Of a stretch of 20,083 nucleotides of DNA, positions 6,826-15,883 are shown one piece after another. A model generated the notes under the pieces. That model made no database searches. It saw nothing but the letters and a program-made list of their open reading frames with translations, and was not told where the DNA came from. The DNA is from CAJQQY01 sp964352225 (GTDB lineage: Bacteria; Bacteroidota; Bacteroidia; Chitinophagales; Saprospiraceae): contig CAYGRM010000086.1 of NCBI GenBank assembly GCA_964352225.1, forward strand, positions 1-20,083, in the 5' to 3' direction. The first letter of the stretch is position 1. Each line of letters starts with the position of its first letter. A program made the position numbers and the translations under genes.

Positions 6826-9800
6826 TTAAGGATGGTTTTTCATTAACTTTTTAACAATTGTTTGACTATCGACTTTTACCCTTACGAAATACATTCCATC
6901 AGGATAATTTTCTAAATTCAATTCAACTTTTTCTTCCATTATTTCCCCAACGGAAGTTTCGAATAGAATCTGTCCCATCACATTGAGTACTTGAACATGA
7001 ACATCAACTGTTTTAGAAAAAGTCATATCCAAAATTGCTAAATCCATCGTTGGATTCGGGAATAAGTTGATGTTTTGGATTTCGTCTATTTCGTTGATGT
7101 TTACCATCAAATTAACAGTTGCAACGTCAACACAACCGAATGCATCGATCACCGTTACCTCGTAAGTTCCTGCCGTAATCCCTGTAACAGTTGCAGTACT
7201 ATCACCTGTATCCCAGAAGTAAGTGTAAGGTCCTTGACTAGCATTAGCCATTACAGAGATAGAACCATCTGCCTCACCGTCGCTAGATTCGGGAGTCATG
7301 CTGGTTACTAAATCAAGCGGAGAACATTGGAAAATATTAATATTATCAATGTCTAAATAATAATCGCCTGTTCCCCAAATTCCCATGAAACGGAACTTGA
7401 CAGACTCTCCAGCAAGACTTGAAATGTCAATATTGATAGTTGCTAATTGATTAGAACTAACATGATTATCCTGAGTGATTAAAAATAAATCAGCATAAGT
7501 CAAACCACAATCTGTAGAATATTGAACCTTCAATGAATCACCTACACCAAGTGTTGTTGCATTTGCTCCATTGCCACTAAAGTTAACATATCGATAATCA
7601 AAGAACAATGAATCTCCATCTGAAATTGGTCCAATTGGAGGAGAAACTAATTCAAAGCTAGGATCAAAACTATACATATTATCAAATGCTACAAATGAAA
7701 TATTATTATGGAACATCGTGATCGGATTAAATTCATCAGAAGACCATCCATTTGGTAAAGTTCCCCCCTCAAAGTCTTCTTTGAAAGGTAATACTCGATA
7801 AGTTGCAAATGAGTATGTTGTGGTATCATTACTAACATTCAGTTCACCTGGCAAACTAGTCCATGCGGTAATATTATAAGTTCCTGCTCCAGTTGAATTA
7901 AATGGAGTTGTAAAAGTATAAGTTGCAGTTTCGTCAGGAGCAAGTGTTAATGATCCCACATTTTCAACTACATCAATCCCACCATTCACATTATATCCTA
8001 CATCAAATCCAGATTGTGTAGCTGTACCATTATTCACAAGAGTCAAAGTCAGTTCATCATTTGGATCGCCACACTCTAACATTGTAGTGTTAACAACTGT
8101 TTGCGAAGCCATATCATTAGCAACCGGAATAAAAATAGCCACATCATCCACTCCTACACCATCAAAACCATTTACTGATCCATCTGATCCAAATCCAAAT
8201 CTTAATCGAACATCAGCTTCACCAGCAACTCCAGTTAATGCATGTTTTGCAAAAATCCATCCGCCAGAGTTACCTGCCCAAACTTCTCCAAGTTGGGTAA
8301 ATGTATTATTGAAATTATACCAGTTGACTCCAGTTCCAATTCCTCCGATTTTGTACCAAGTGTTTCCTCCGTCAATAGATGCATCTAACCAACCTCCATC
8401 AAAACTTGTTTCTGTTTCATAATTGATCGATAAAGAAATAGTAGGATCGCTTGTTAGATTTGAAAAATCAAAACAGTTAGAAACTACATAAGACTCCTCA
8501 GCATTATTATAATTTCCATTTAAGTTCGTTACCCAAGCATTCACACCACTTGCTGCATTTGGAATATCTGTACCATTTGGTTCTCCAAATGCCCAAGATT
8601 GATTTTGTCCATCATCACTAACTGCCCATCCACCATTATCCACCTCAAAGTTTTGAGCATAAGGGAAATCAGAAATAGTTGGAATATTAGTTACCGTATA
8701 ATAAGCTGTATCATTACTCAATTCAGAATCACCATCTAGTTCAGTCCAAGCTGCAATTTCATAGGTACCGGGCTGAGACAAATCAGCAGTAGTTTCAAAT
8801 TCTAAGACTACAATACTATCATTACCAATTACATTCGTAAAGTATCCATCCAAAGGAATATTGATTGCCGCAGTTGCGCCATTAACACTATATTTAAAAG
8901 GAACTAACGATTGAGGATTCGAACCGTAATTAGTCATGGTAATCGTGATCACTTCTGCATCAGTTAATCCACAACCTGAAAGTGGAGAAGAAATTTCTAA
9001 AATTCCCACATCATTCAAAGTAATGGTTGTGAACGTAAATGGCCCAGCCAATGCACTTGTATCTCCATTATCACAAAATCTAATTACATAATAATCATAA
9101 GTAGAATTTTCATCCAAACCAGTTAATGAAGCAAAAGGATCATTGGTCGTAAAGGTAATCCCCGCTCCTGTATTTGGTAAAAAACCAGTTGGTCCATATT
9201 CTACTTGCCAAACTCCAGAAGAGTCAGAATCCATCCAACTTACATCTGCTGACAATCCAAATAAATCATCAACACCTAGATTGGTTGCACCAGGACAAGT
9301 TGGACAAGCAAAAGTTTCATAAACAACTCCAGTCGAAGGAAACGGTCCATCAGAGAAAATGATATTTCCATCTGGATCCAAAATATTATAAGTTACTTCA
9401 TTTTGAAATGCCCCTGCAGAATATGTAAAAATCAATGGTAAATTACTTCCTGCACTAATTGTAAAAGTTGCTGAATTACCTGTTGTAAAAGTATAATCAG
9501 TAGAAATACCTCCAACCGTAACATTCAATATCGAACCATTCCAACCATCACCAAATGAATCAAATAACTCAATGGTATAATTACATGGATTATTAAATGT
9601 CGTTGTAAAAGAATTGACGACCGCATTATTACTCACTTCATTATCACAATCGGAATGCACATAAAAATCATACGCAGTATTTTGAGTCAAGCCACTTATA
9701 GTAGCAAAAAGATTAGTCGTATTAATTACTGTTCCTGATCCTTGAGCAAATCCAGCTAATCCATATTCCACATTATATCCAATAGCTGCAAAGGAAGCAT

Positions 9801-10725
9801 CCCAACTAATATCCACAAAAGTAGCGTTAACATTTGTGATCATCACGTTCGTGGGTGCTGGACAGGAAAGAAGTGTCGTAAATGAAAAAGGACCAGCGAA
9901 ATTACTCATTTCACCACCACCACAATCTGATTGAATATAAAATTGATATTCCGTATTTTGCAATAAGCCAGTCAAGTTTAAAAACAAGTCAGCTGTATTC
10001 GTCAACGTTCCTGTTCCCAAAGTGAAACCTGCTAATCCATATTCAATATTATAAGTATCAGCTGAATCAGAAACTGCCCAAGTAATATCAGCAGATGAAT
10101 TCGTCAAATTATCAACTGAAATATTTGGTGGAGCCAAACAATTCAAATTAGTCCCACAAGGCAAGTTATCTCCAGGGTGAGTTGCACCACTAGCTACTGA
10201 AACATCTGCTTCCCAACCTAATCGATTCACTACTGCCGTTGCAAAATGCAAAACAGTAATACAACCAGTAGTTCCTACAAAAGTAGATGAACCATTCGAT
10301 GCAATCATATCGGTCAAAAGATTATCATTGGCATTCGGTCCGCCAGCTCCATTATCATATAAAAGAGTTCCAGCATCGGAATCTCCATCATAGATTTCGA
10401 TAAAGTCAAATGTTGCAAAAACGTCGAAGGCTGTAAAATCCAAAGTAATTGCACTTCCATCAGGTGAGCACAAAGTAGTCACCGTCTCACATCCGCAATT
10501 AAAATAAAAACCAGCAGGATCTGTTCCTGCTACTGGATTAGCCTCCGTTCCACCATGATCAGCAAACACACCACCATTTCCTGCCACAAAACATTCTGTT
10601 TCACCTGCAGTTGGAATAATTTGTGCAAAAAGAGTTTGGGTAGAAAAGAGTGAGAACAAAAGAATCAAAAAAGAAAAAGATGATTTTCTATTTTGATTTA
10701 AAAATTTGAAGTAGAATGATTCCAT
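6826..10725 (-). CDS. T9SS-secreted multidomain surface protein (CUB, FN3, SprB, type A sorting domain)
   Basis: This 1299-residue protein is probably exported by Sec and then by T9SS to the cell surface, where it may serve as an adhesin or binding protein. A signal peptide covers about 1-35 (ending FAQ). Domains in order: CUB-like (45-178, FDFIEIYDGDSDAG), two fibronectin III (198-284, 288-376), a DSFGDGWNG-type sandwich (380-475), a third FN3 (478-567), a CARDB-like domain (570-680), a MAM/jelly-roll-like domain (685-866), a second CARDB-like (870-977) and second jelly-roll (978-1133), a SprB-like repeat (1135-1208, SISVMANASQGPYTYFWDTG), and a type A sorting domain (1215-1299) with LFPNPT, VLNVMGQ and YPDGMYFVRVK. 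No protease or glycosidase motif is seen. It is monocistronic with a strong terminator. The ligand is unknown. Confidence 0.85.
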   Translation of the reverse strand: MESFYFKFLNQNRKSSFSFLILLFSLFSTQTLFAQIIPTAGETECFVAGNGGVFADHGGTEANPVAGTDPAGFYFNCGCETVTTLCSPDGSAITLDFTAFDVFATFDFIEIYDGDSDAGTLLYDNGAGGPNANDNLLTDMIASNGSSTFVGTTGCITVLHFATAVVNRLGWEADVSVASGATHPGDNLPCGTNLNCLAPPNISVDNLTNSSADITWAVSDSADTYNIEYGLAGFTLGTGTLTNTADLFLNLTGLLQNTEYQFYIQSDCGGGEMSNFAGPFSFTTLLSCPAPTNVMITNVNATFVDISWDASFAAIGYNVEYGLAGFAQGSGTVINTTNLFATISGLTQNTAYDFYVHSDCDNEVSNNAVVNSFTTTFNNPCNYTIELFDSFGDGWNGSILNVTVGGISTDYTFTTGNSATFTISAGSNLPLIFTYSAGAFQNEVTYNILDPDGNIIFSDGPFPSTGVVYETFACPTCPGATNLGVDDLFGLSADVSWMDSDSSGVWQVEYGPTGFLPNTGAGITFTTNDPFASLTGLDENSTYDYYVIRFCDNGDTSALAGPFTFTTITLNDVGILEISSPLSGCGLTDAEVITITMTNYGSNPQSLVPFKYSVNGATAAINIPLDGYFTNVIGNDSIVVLEFETTADLSQPGTYEIAAWTELDGDSELSNDTAYYTVTNIPTISDFPYAQNFEVDNGGWAVSDDGQNQSWAFGEPNGTDIPNAASGVNAWVTNLNGNYNNAEESYVVSNCFDFSNLTSDPTISLSINYETETSFDGGWLDASIDGGNTWYKIGGIGTGVNWYNFNNTFTQLGEVWAGNSGGWIFAKHALTGVAGEADVRLRFGFGSDGSVNGFDGVGVDDVAIFIPVANDMASQTVVNTTMLECGDPNDELTLTLVNNGTATQSGFDVGYNVNGGIDVVENVGSLTLAPDETATYTFTTPFNSTGAGTYNITAWTSLPGELNVSNDTTTYSFATYRVLPFKEDFEGGTLPNGWSSDEFNPITMFHNNISFVAFDNMYSFDPSFELVSPPIGPISDGDSLFFDYRYVNFSGNGANATTLGVGDSLKVQYSTDCGLTYADLFLITQDNHVSSNQLATINIDISSLAGESVKFRFMGIWGTGDYYLDIDNINIFQCSPLDLVTSMTPESSDGEADGSISVMANASQGPYTYFWDTGDSTATVTGITAGTYEVTVIDAFGCVDVATVNLMVNINEIDEIQNINLFPNPTMDLAILDMTFSKTVDVHVQVLNVMGQILFETSVGEIMEEKVELNLENYPDGMYFVRVKVDSQTIVKKLMKNHP

Positions 10726-11087
10726 AGAAAATGATTTATACTCAATTATAAAATTGAAAATGATTAATTATAATGATCATAACTTGTAAAATCTACTTGA
10801 TTTTAAGCAAGATCAATGATAGGTTTTAAGAATAAGGTTGAAAATAATATTTATTTGGTTTATAGAATGGTTAAATTTACGCAATAATAATTTTCTCAGT
10901 TACTCTATTCTTTAGATTTTATTTGGAAATGTCTAGAATAATTGATTTTATACCAAGATTCAACAAACTTTTTCTTAAACATTTTAATAAAATTAGTGTT
11001 TCCAGTTTACAAAAGAGCCTGATAAAGTAAAGATATAGGCGAATTAAAACTTTTTTTTATAAAACAAATTCAATCAAATAATTCAAA
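10726..11087. other. Divergent intergenic region, no gene
   Basis: This AT-rich region of 362 bases separates two divergent genes and should hold both promoters. I find no exact TAnnTTTG element on either strand and no ORF with coding character. Around 10755-10830 there are short overlapping inverted repeats (for example TTGATTTTAAGCAAGATCAA near 10798-10817) that could bind the MerR-type regulator encoded next door. That is speculation. Confidence 0.3.
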
Positions 11088-11975
11088 TTGGCTGTCTATT
11101 CCATAAAAGATCTTGAAAAGTTGTGTGGTATCAAAGCACACACTATCCGAATTTGGGAACAACGCTATGACATTGTAAAGCCTAAGCGTACTAAGACCAA
11201 TATTCGGTATTATATGGATTCTGATCTCAAGATTCTTTTGAATGTTGCCTTGCTGAATCGGAATGGAATAAAAATTTCTAAAATTGCTGAAATGAGTCAA
11301 GAGGAAGTAAGAGAGAAAGTATCAACAATTTCGGTAGTCGAATTCGATGGAGATGCTCAGTTAGATGCTATGATGCTTTCCATGATTGAAATGGATGAAT
11401 TAAAGTTTGATAGAATTGTTTCTACTAATATTCGACAAATTGGTTTTGAGCGAACCATGCTCGAAGTCATATATCCTTTTTTGGATAAATTAAGTTTGAT
11501 GTGGCTTACCGGTTCAATTGTTCCAGCTCAAGAAAATTTTATCAGTAATTTGATTCGGCAAAAAATAATCATGGCAATTGATAGTCTACCACATTCTGCT
11601 GGACGAAATTGCAACAAATTTTTTGTCTACTTGCCAGAGGGAGAAAAACAAGAACTGAGTATTTTGTTCATGCATTATTTGATCAAAAATCGAGGAAATC
11701 AAGTAATCTATCTAGGGCAAAATATTAGTACTAATGATTTGATTGATGCTTATCAAATTGCGAAACCTGATTATATCTTTACTATGATAACTGAAACATA
11801 TGCTGACAAACCAGTTCAGCAATACGTTGATCAATTATCAGAATCATTTCCTGAAGCATCTATTTTGTTATCTGGTTATCAAGTGGTGGCTCAAGATGTA
11901 GAAGCATCAAAAAACATAACTATTCTTAGTAGTCTTTTTGAAGCTATTGAAATATTAAATGAGATTAAAAAATAA
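11088..11975 (+). CDS. MerR-family regulator with degenerate cobalamin-binding domain
   Basis: A 295-residue DNA-binding regulator built like CarH/LitR. The N-terminal MerR winged helix (1-70) contains the IKAHTIRIWEQRY signature at 15-27. A four-helix B12-binding-2-like segment (about 90-170) and a Rossmann B12-binding-like domain (175-295, GNQVIYLGQNI) follow. In CarH the cobalamin contacts are W-x9-EH and the axial histidine of the ERHELG segment. Here Trp139 and Glu149 remain, but the following His is Asn150 and the axial His is Gln188 (GEKQELS). Adenosylcobalamin light sensing as in CarH is therefore doubtful; an apo regulator or another ligand is more likely. The start is TTG 11088, because an in-frame TAA at 11079-11081 leaves no ATG and family members begin MAVYSIKDLE. 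Targets are unknown. Confidence 0.85.
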   Translation: MAVYSIKDLEKLCGIKAHTIRIWEQRYDIVKPKRTKTNIRYYMDSDLKILLNVALLNRNGIKISKIAEMSQEEVREKVSTISVVEFDGDAQLDAMMLSMIEMDELKFDRIVSTNIRQIGFERTMLEVIYPFLDKLSLMWLTGSIVPAQENFISNLIRQKIIMAIDSLPHSAGRNCNKFFVYLPEGEKQELSILFMHYLIKNRGNQVIYLGQNISTNDLIDAYQIAKPDYIFTMITETYADKPVQQYVDQLSESFPEASILLSGYQVVAQDVEASKNITILSSLFEAIEILNEIKK

Positions 11976-11983
11976 TTTAATCT
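11962..11983. terminator. Weak inverted repeat across two convergent stop codons
   Basis: AGATTAAA (11962-11969) and TTTAATCT (11976-11983) form an 8-base AT-rich stem with a 6-base loop. They span the TAA of the regulator gene and the stop of the convergent membrane protein gene. It lacks GC pairs and a T run, so termination activity is uncertain. Confidence 0.25.
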
Positions 11984-14112
11984 TCATTCCTTTTCCGTAA
12001 AATCATAGTAATTAAATATAGTAATACTAAGATCCAACTCACCACACTTCCATAAAAAGCCTTTCTTTCCACTTCCGGCTCAAATGCAAATCTAACTTTT
12101 TGTTTTCCTTCAGAAATTTTAACGGCTAAAAAAGTTCCATTGCATTGAATAATCGAATTTGCTTTTCCATTGAGATATACTTTCCAATCAGGGTGATAAT
12201 TTTGTAAAAAAACAAGAGACATTGGTTTTGTGAAATCGGTTTCTAATTCAATCTGATTTGGAGAAAAATGCAATAGTTTAATTTTTTCAAAAGAAAGGGT
12301 ATCAACTGATTCCTCCTCAATAATGCCCTTAACATTAATTTTTTCAGCCGCAAAGACTAATGGATAATTAATAGTTTTTTGGAAAAGACCATCCGCCATT
12401 GCTTCCGCAGACCATTTAAAATAAGCTGGACTTGCTCCATCAGGAGAAGGAATTTTATGAAAATGATTTAGATTAATATGTAAATGGACATAGTCAAAGT
12501 TCGCTACTCGATGCAAATTTTTAAAAGGCTGGTTGATCGGAGGCAGAGGGTATTCATCGGGTGAAAAATAATGAAACGCCTCGTTAACTTCTTTTGGATC
12601 AACATCATGGACGACTGTCGAAGATACATTCAGTTGAGTAGCAAAGAATAAATCTACACAAGCAACAGCCAATAATAACCCTTTACGCAATTGGTTTTTT
12701 TCCAAAAAAAGTAAACCAATCGAAAGCAAAACTAAAAGCATAAAATGCAAAGATCCTTGCATAAATATATTGTTGTAAAATTGAGCTTCAGCTGATAATT
12801 CAAATTTGCCATTCTGTTCTATTAATGCTTGTCCATAAATCGAAGCATTATTTTTTGCCCAAAGTATAATCGCTAAAATTATAATTGCTGCAGCTAAAGT
12901 TTTTTTATATAATCCTTTAGCTAAATCTTTTCCTACCTTCTCGGTAGGCTGCCCCAAAAAGTAATTTATTGAAAAACCACTTGCGATCAAAAAAAAGAAA
13001 ATCCCAAAAATTCTAAAATACGTGGGCAAGCGAAAAATATCCATCAACGGAACAAACTCGTACATCCAAGCTCGTAGCGGTAAATCATTTCCCATTGCAA
13101 TCGAAAAAAATAAAATACCACCAAGTAGATACCATTTGTTTTTTGCCAAAATACTTTCTCCTTGTCGGTCAAATATTTTTTGAGGAAAGGAAAAAATCAA
13201 AAAGCAAAATGGAAGTAATCCCCAATAGCAATTCACCAATGTCCAATCATTTCCCCACATTACCATATCTGAAACAGAGGCAAAGGGGAATAAGAAAGTA
13301 CTGATAGCTTCGTACGGAAGAGAACCTGACAAAGCAGACTCAAGTGAAAAACTATCACCTCGATTAATGTATTTTGACAATCTCAACATACTCAACCAAG
13401 CCACCAAAGTCAATAATAAAAATGCCGCTCCAGAGAGTAATGCTCCTCCAATTATTTTTTTAAAAAAAGAAAAATCACGCTCGCGCAAAACCTGAACTAA
13501 TCGAAAAATAAAAAGTCCTAACAAAATGTACACGGCTCCAACAAACACACCTGGATAACTTCCCAAAAACATTAAAGCGGTAATCGTAGCCAAAGAAATT
13601 GATCTCAAAATGGAAGGATCAGTTTCCCATTTTTTATAAAATAAAAATACCCACGGTAACCAAGATGCTCCAATCGTCCACCCAAGATGTTGCGCATTTC
13701 CAATCATAAAACCTGATAGCATGAAACTGGAAGCAGTCAATAATCGAGTTGTGCTAGACCAACCAAAATGTTTTCCTAATTGATAAAAACCAATCCCACT
13801 AAAAAAAAGATGACCTAAATATTGGAACTGGATCACCACGGCGTCATATCCAAAAACCCAACCGATTAGCCAAGTAATCGGATTCCAAGTATCATTGATG
13901 CCCAGCTGTGCAAAACCTCCGTTGAGAAATGGATTCCAGAATGGAAGTTCAACATTGGCAAGACATTCGGTGATATAGTAATTCCATGGAAGCGTAATAT
14001 CCATGATGTCCCATTTCATCGTAGCTTGAAGGAAACTAATTTGCCACAGACTTCCGATAAGTAATAAGAATAAAAATAAATAATCTAAAAAAGTACTTTT
14101 TTCAAATCGCAT
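11977..14112 (-). CDS. YfhO-family integral membrane protein (putative GT-C glycosyltransferase)
   Basis: The 711-residue protein has about 13 hydrophobic membrane segments, one near residues 9-29 and the last near 686-704. The first outside loop has WDIMDITLPWNYYI with Asp35 and Asp38, the acidic pair position typical of GT-C fold enzymes, and then NPFLNGGFAQLG. A soluble region (about 500-680) ends with the YfhO mark NYHPDWKVYLNGKANSI before the last membrane helix and a basic tail. In Gram-positive bacteria YfhO helps glycosylate teichoic acids; in Bacteroidota the acceptor is unknown, and lipid-linked sugar transfer to surface glycans is inference. The gene is monocistronic. Its stop lies 1 base from the stop of the convergent regulator, and its start faces the YceI gene across 107 bases. 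Confidence 0.85.
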   Translation of the reverse strand: MRFEKSTFLDYLFLFLLLIGSLWQISFLQATMKWDIMDITLPWNYYITECLANVELPFWNPFLNGGFAQLGINDTWNPITWLIGWVFGYDAVVIQFQYLGHLFFSGIGFYQLGKHFGWSSTTRLLTASSFMLSGFMIGNAQHLGWTIGASWLPWVFLFYKKWETDPSILRSISLATITALMFLGSYPGVFVGAVYILLGLFIFRLVQVLRERDFSFFKKIIGGALLSGAAFLLLTLVAWLSMLRLSKYINRGDSFSLESALSGSLPYEAISTFLFPFASVSDMVMWGNDWTLVNCYWGLLPFCFLIFSFPQKIFDRQGESILAKNKWYLLGGILFFSIAMGNDLPLRAWMYEFVPLMDIFRLPTYFRIFGIFFFLIASGFSINYFLGQPTEKVGKDLAKGLYKKTLAAAIIILAIILWAKNNASIYGQALIEQNGKFELSAEAQFYNNIFMQGSLHFMLLVLLSIGLLFLEKNQLRKGLLLAVACVDLFFATQLNVSSTVVHDVDPKEVNEAFHYFSPDEYPLPPINQPFKNLHRVANFDYVHLHINLNHFHKIPSPDGASPAYFKWSAEAMADGLFQKTINYPLVFAAEKINVKGIIEEESVDTLSFEKIKLLHFSPNQIELETDFTKPMSLVFLQNYHPDWKVYLNGKANSIIQCNGTFLAVKISEGKQKVRFAFEPEVERKAFYGSVVSWILVLLYLITMILRKRNED

Positions 14113-14172
14113 GGCTTAAAATAACTATCTTTTTTTTAAACATTAAAACACTTCTTTTACTTTATAAAAGTA

Positions 14173-14180
14173 TAAATTTG
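14173..14180 (+). promoter_or_regulatory. -7 promoter element of the YceI gene
   Basis: TAAATTTG followed by C matches the Bacteroidota TAnnTTTG element. Transcription would start near 14185, leaving a leader of about 35 bases. I see no clear -33 TTG. Confidence 0.55.
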
Positions 14181-14219
14181 CGCCTTCTTATTTCTTAATA
14201 CACAAATAATAAAATTATC

Positions 14220-14876
14220 ATGAGGACATTAATTAAATTTTCATTCGTATTTATGATGTTAGCCTTAGTTGCTAGCTGTAATAACGATAAAACTAAAACT
14301 GCAGAAACAGGAGACGCAGTTGATACTAAAGCAACTCCAACTGCTGCTGCAAAAAGTTACTCTACAACTGCAGGTACCATTAACTGGACAGGAGCTAAAT
14401 TAGCTTATGACCACACAGGAACTATGAACATTGAATCAGGTGTTTTTTCTGCAGAAGGAAATAAAATCAAAAGCGGAGATTTCATAATTGATATGACTTC
14501 TTTAAAAAACTCAGATTTGGCTAGCAAACCTGAAGACCAAGCTAAGTTGGAAGGACACTTAATGTCTGGTGACTTTTTTGATGTTGAAAAATTTCCAAAA
14601 GCGACATTCAGTATTACTTCTGTAGCTGATGCAGATACAGATGAGGCTAACAGTATGATTACTGGAAACTTGACTTTGAAAGGAGTTACTAAGAGTGTTA
14701 CTTTCCCAGCATTGGTTGTAGCGAAAGAAGATGGATCTTTGACTGCTGTTTCTGATAAATTTAAAATTAACAGAACAGATTGGGGCGTAAAATATGGATC
14801 TGGCTTAACTGGTGCAATTGGTGATAATATCATTAGTGATGATATTACTTTGCAGATTAGCTTAGAAGCGAAATAA
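14220..14876 (+). CDS. YceI-family lipoprotein, polyisoprenoid-binding type
   Basis: The 218-residue product starts with a lipoprotein signal peptide whose lipobox is LVASC with Cys20 as the lipidated residue. A low-complexity Thr/Ala linker (21-45) leads to a YceI lipocalin-like beta barrel (about 46-218). Family marks are INWTGAKL near the start of the barrel, IDMTSLKNSDL, EGHLMSGDFFDVEKFPKATF, GNLTLKGVTKSVTFP and INRTDWGVKYGSG. Thermus YceI binds a polyisoprenoid in its cavity, so a role in carrying or sequestering an isoprenoid or other amphiphile at the membrane is likely; the ligand here is unknown. It has its own -7 element and a strong shared terminator. Confidence 0.93.
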   Translation: MRTLIKFSFVFMMLALVASCNNDKTKTAETGDAVDTKATPTAAAKSYSTTAGTINWTGAKLAYDHTGTMNIESGVFSAEGNKIKSGDFIIDMTSLKNSDLASKPEDQAKLEGHLMSGDFFDVEKFPKATFSITSVADADTDEANSMITGNLTLKGVTKSVTFPALVVAKEDGSLTAVSDKFKINRTDWGVKYGSGLTGAIGDNIISDDITLQISLEAK

Positions 14877-14890
14877 TTTTCGTTAGGAAA

Positions 14891-14934
14891 AAAAATTAGG
14901 GCTGTTAGTGCTTCATGCGCTAACAGCCCTTTTT
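14891..14934. terminator. Bidirectional terminator between convergent genes
   Basis: A 14-base stem (14898-14911 with 14917-14930, one G-T pair) closes a 5-base TTCAT loop. It is followed by five T on the plus strand and preceded by eight A in a row (14888-14895), which give a T run on the minus strand. It lies between the YceI stop and the stop of the minus-strand propeller gene and should serve both. Confidence 0.9.
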
Positions 14935-14941
14935 AATTTCT

Positions 14942-15862
14942 TTACTGTTCTTTAAAAATAGAAATTGTTCCATTCTCCCCTTTCTTTCCTTCATTAGAAA
15001 TATACAACGTTCCATCTTGGTCAAAAACAATTCCCTCGGGCTGAGTATGTATTTTTTTATCTAATTTTTCTAGAGCGATGATCTTTCCTTCAGCATTAAG
15101 AATCATCATTGTTTTTCCTTTTGAGGATAAAATATAAATATCCCCACTCTTCGGATGAATGGCTAGTGCACTTGGATGAAAAGGGATATAATCTTTTTCA
15201 AGCTCGATGAATTTTTTGAAAACTTCTAGCTCCGCGTCAGTTTTATTTTTTTTCAAAAAAACTTGAAGTTCTGTCAATTCAATATTAAAAACAGGTGTCG
15301 AATCAACTTCATTAGTCGCTAAATTCAATGCATAGATTGCTCTTCTCGACATGCAGGAATGAATCACACAATTATCATGAAAACAAGGTGCACTTTTGCA
15401 AGCAATGAGTAAACGATTATTTTTGGTATCAAATGCAAGACCTTCTGAATCGTTCGGTTTTTTTAAAATGTATTTAGTTTTTTTTGCTTTGACTTCCTCT
15501 TTTTCGAGATCGCTAACTTCATAAACTGTTCCCGTACTTTTTATCACATATATTTTATCTCTAACCGTTTCAAGTCCTTCGTAATCACCTTGACCATGAA
15601 ATTTGACTTGACGTTCGACTTCTCCTGAATTTTTATTGATAAAAAAGATGATACCTTGCTCATCATTTATCGCACAGAGATGTTCTCCACTTGGTGAAAA
15701 AGTAAGACCTGAAATTTCTTGTAGAGCCAATGGCATTTCGAGTGAACCTTGAGGTTCGTTGATGGTATAGGGAAGTACCTTTGGTGATTGTGCATGAATC
15801 AATTGTGATTTACAATTCACAAACAGAAACGCCAAGATTGGGATATAAAAAAGTAATTTCAT
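14942..15862 (-). CDS. SdiA-regulated-type beta-propeller lipoprotein with a four-cysteine ladder
   Basis: The 306-residue protein has a lipoprotein signal (Cys17 in LFVNC) and then one propeller domain of the SdiA-regulated/phytase-like type. Repeated marks are LQEISGLTFSPSGEHL (47-62), GDYEGLETV (92-100), NDSEGLAFDTKNNRLLIA (137-154), PSALAIHPKSGDIYILS (230-246) and QPEGIVFDQDGTLYISNEG (274-292). Such proteins occur at the cell envelope; their function is mostly unknown, and phytase or lactonase activity cannot be claimed. An unusual insert after the third blade carries Cys155, Cys160, Cys165 and Cys170 at exact five-residue spacing, with His162 and His168 among them. It lies 96 bases downstream of the cyclase gene on the same strand, so co-transcription is possible. 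Confidence 0.8.
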   Translation of the reverse strand: MKLLFYIPILAFLFVNCKSQLIHAQSPKVLPYTINEPQGSLEMPLALQEISGLTFSPSGEHLCAINDEQGIIFFINKNSGEVERQVKFHGQGDYEGLETVRDKIYVIKSTGTVYEVSDLEKEEVKAKKTKYILKKPNDSEGLAFDTKNNRLLIACKSAPCFHDNCVIHSCMSRRAIYALNLATNEVDSTPVFNIELTELQVFLKKNKTDAELEVFKKFIELEKDYIPFHPSALAIHPKSGDIYILSSKGKTMMILNAEGKIIALEKLDKKIHTQPEGIVFDQDGTLYISNEGKKGENGTISIFKEQ

Positions 15863-15883
15863 TGATAAGTTTTTAGAGTCTCT

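Noticed and set aside
8087..8422. 111-codon plus-strand ORF inside the large surface protein gene
   Set aside because: It is a Pro/Ser/Thr-rich antisense shadow of a gene with clear domains on the other strand.
11088..11975. Calling the MerR-type gene a CarH light receptor
   Set aside because: The axial His and the bundle His that bind adenosylcobalamin are replaced by Gln188 and Asn150.
14405..14833. 142-codon minus-strand ORF inside the YceI gene
   Set aside because: It is the reverse shadow of a well-conserved YceI domain; composition is not protein-like.
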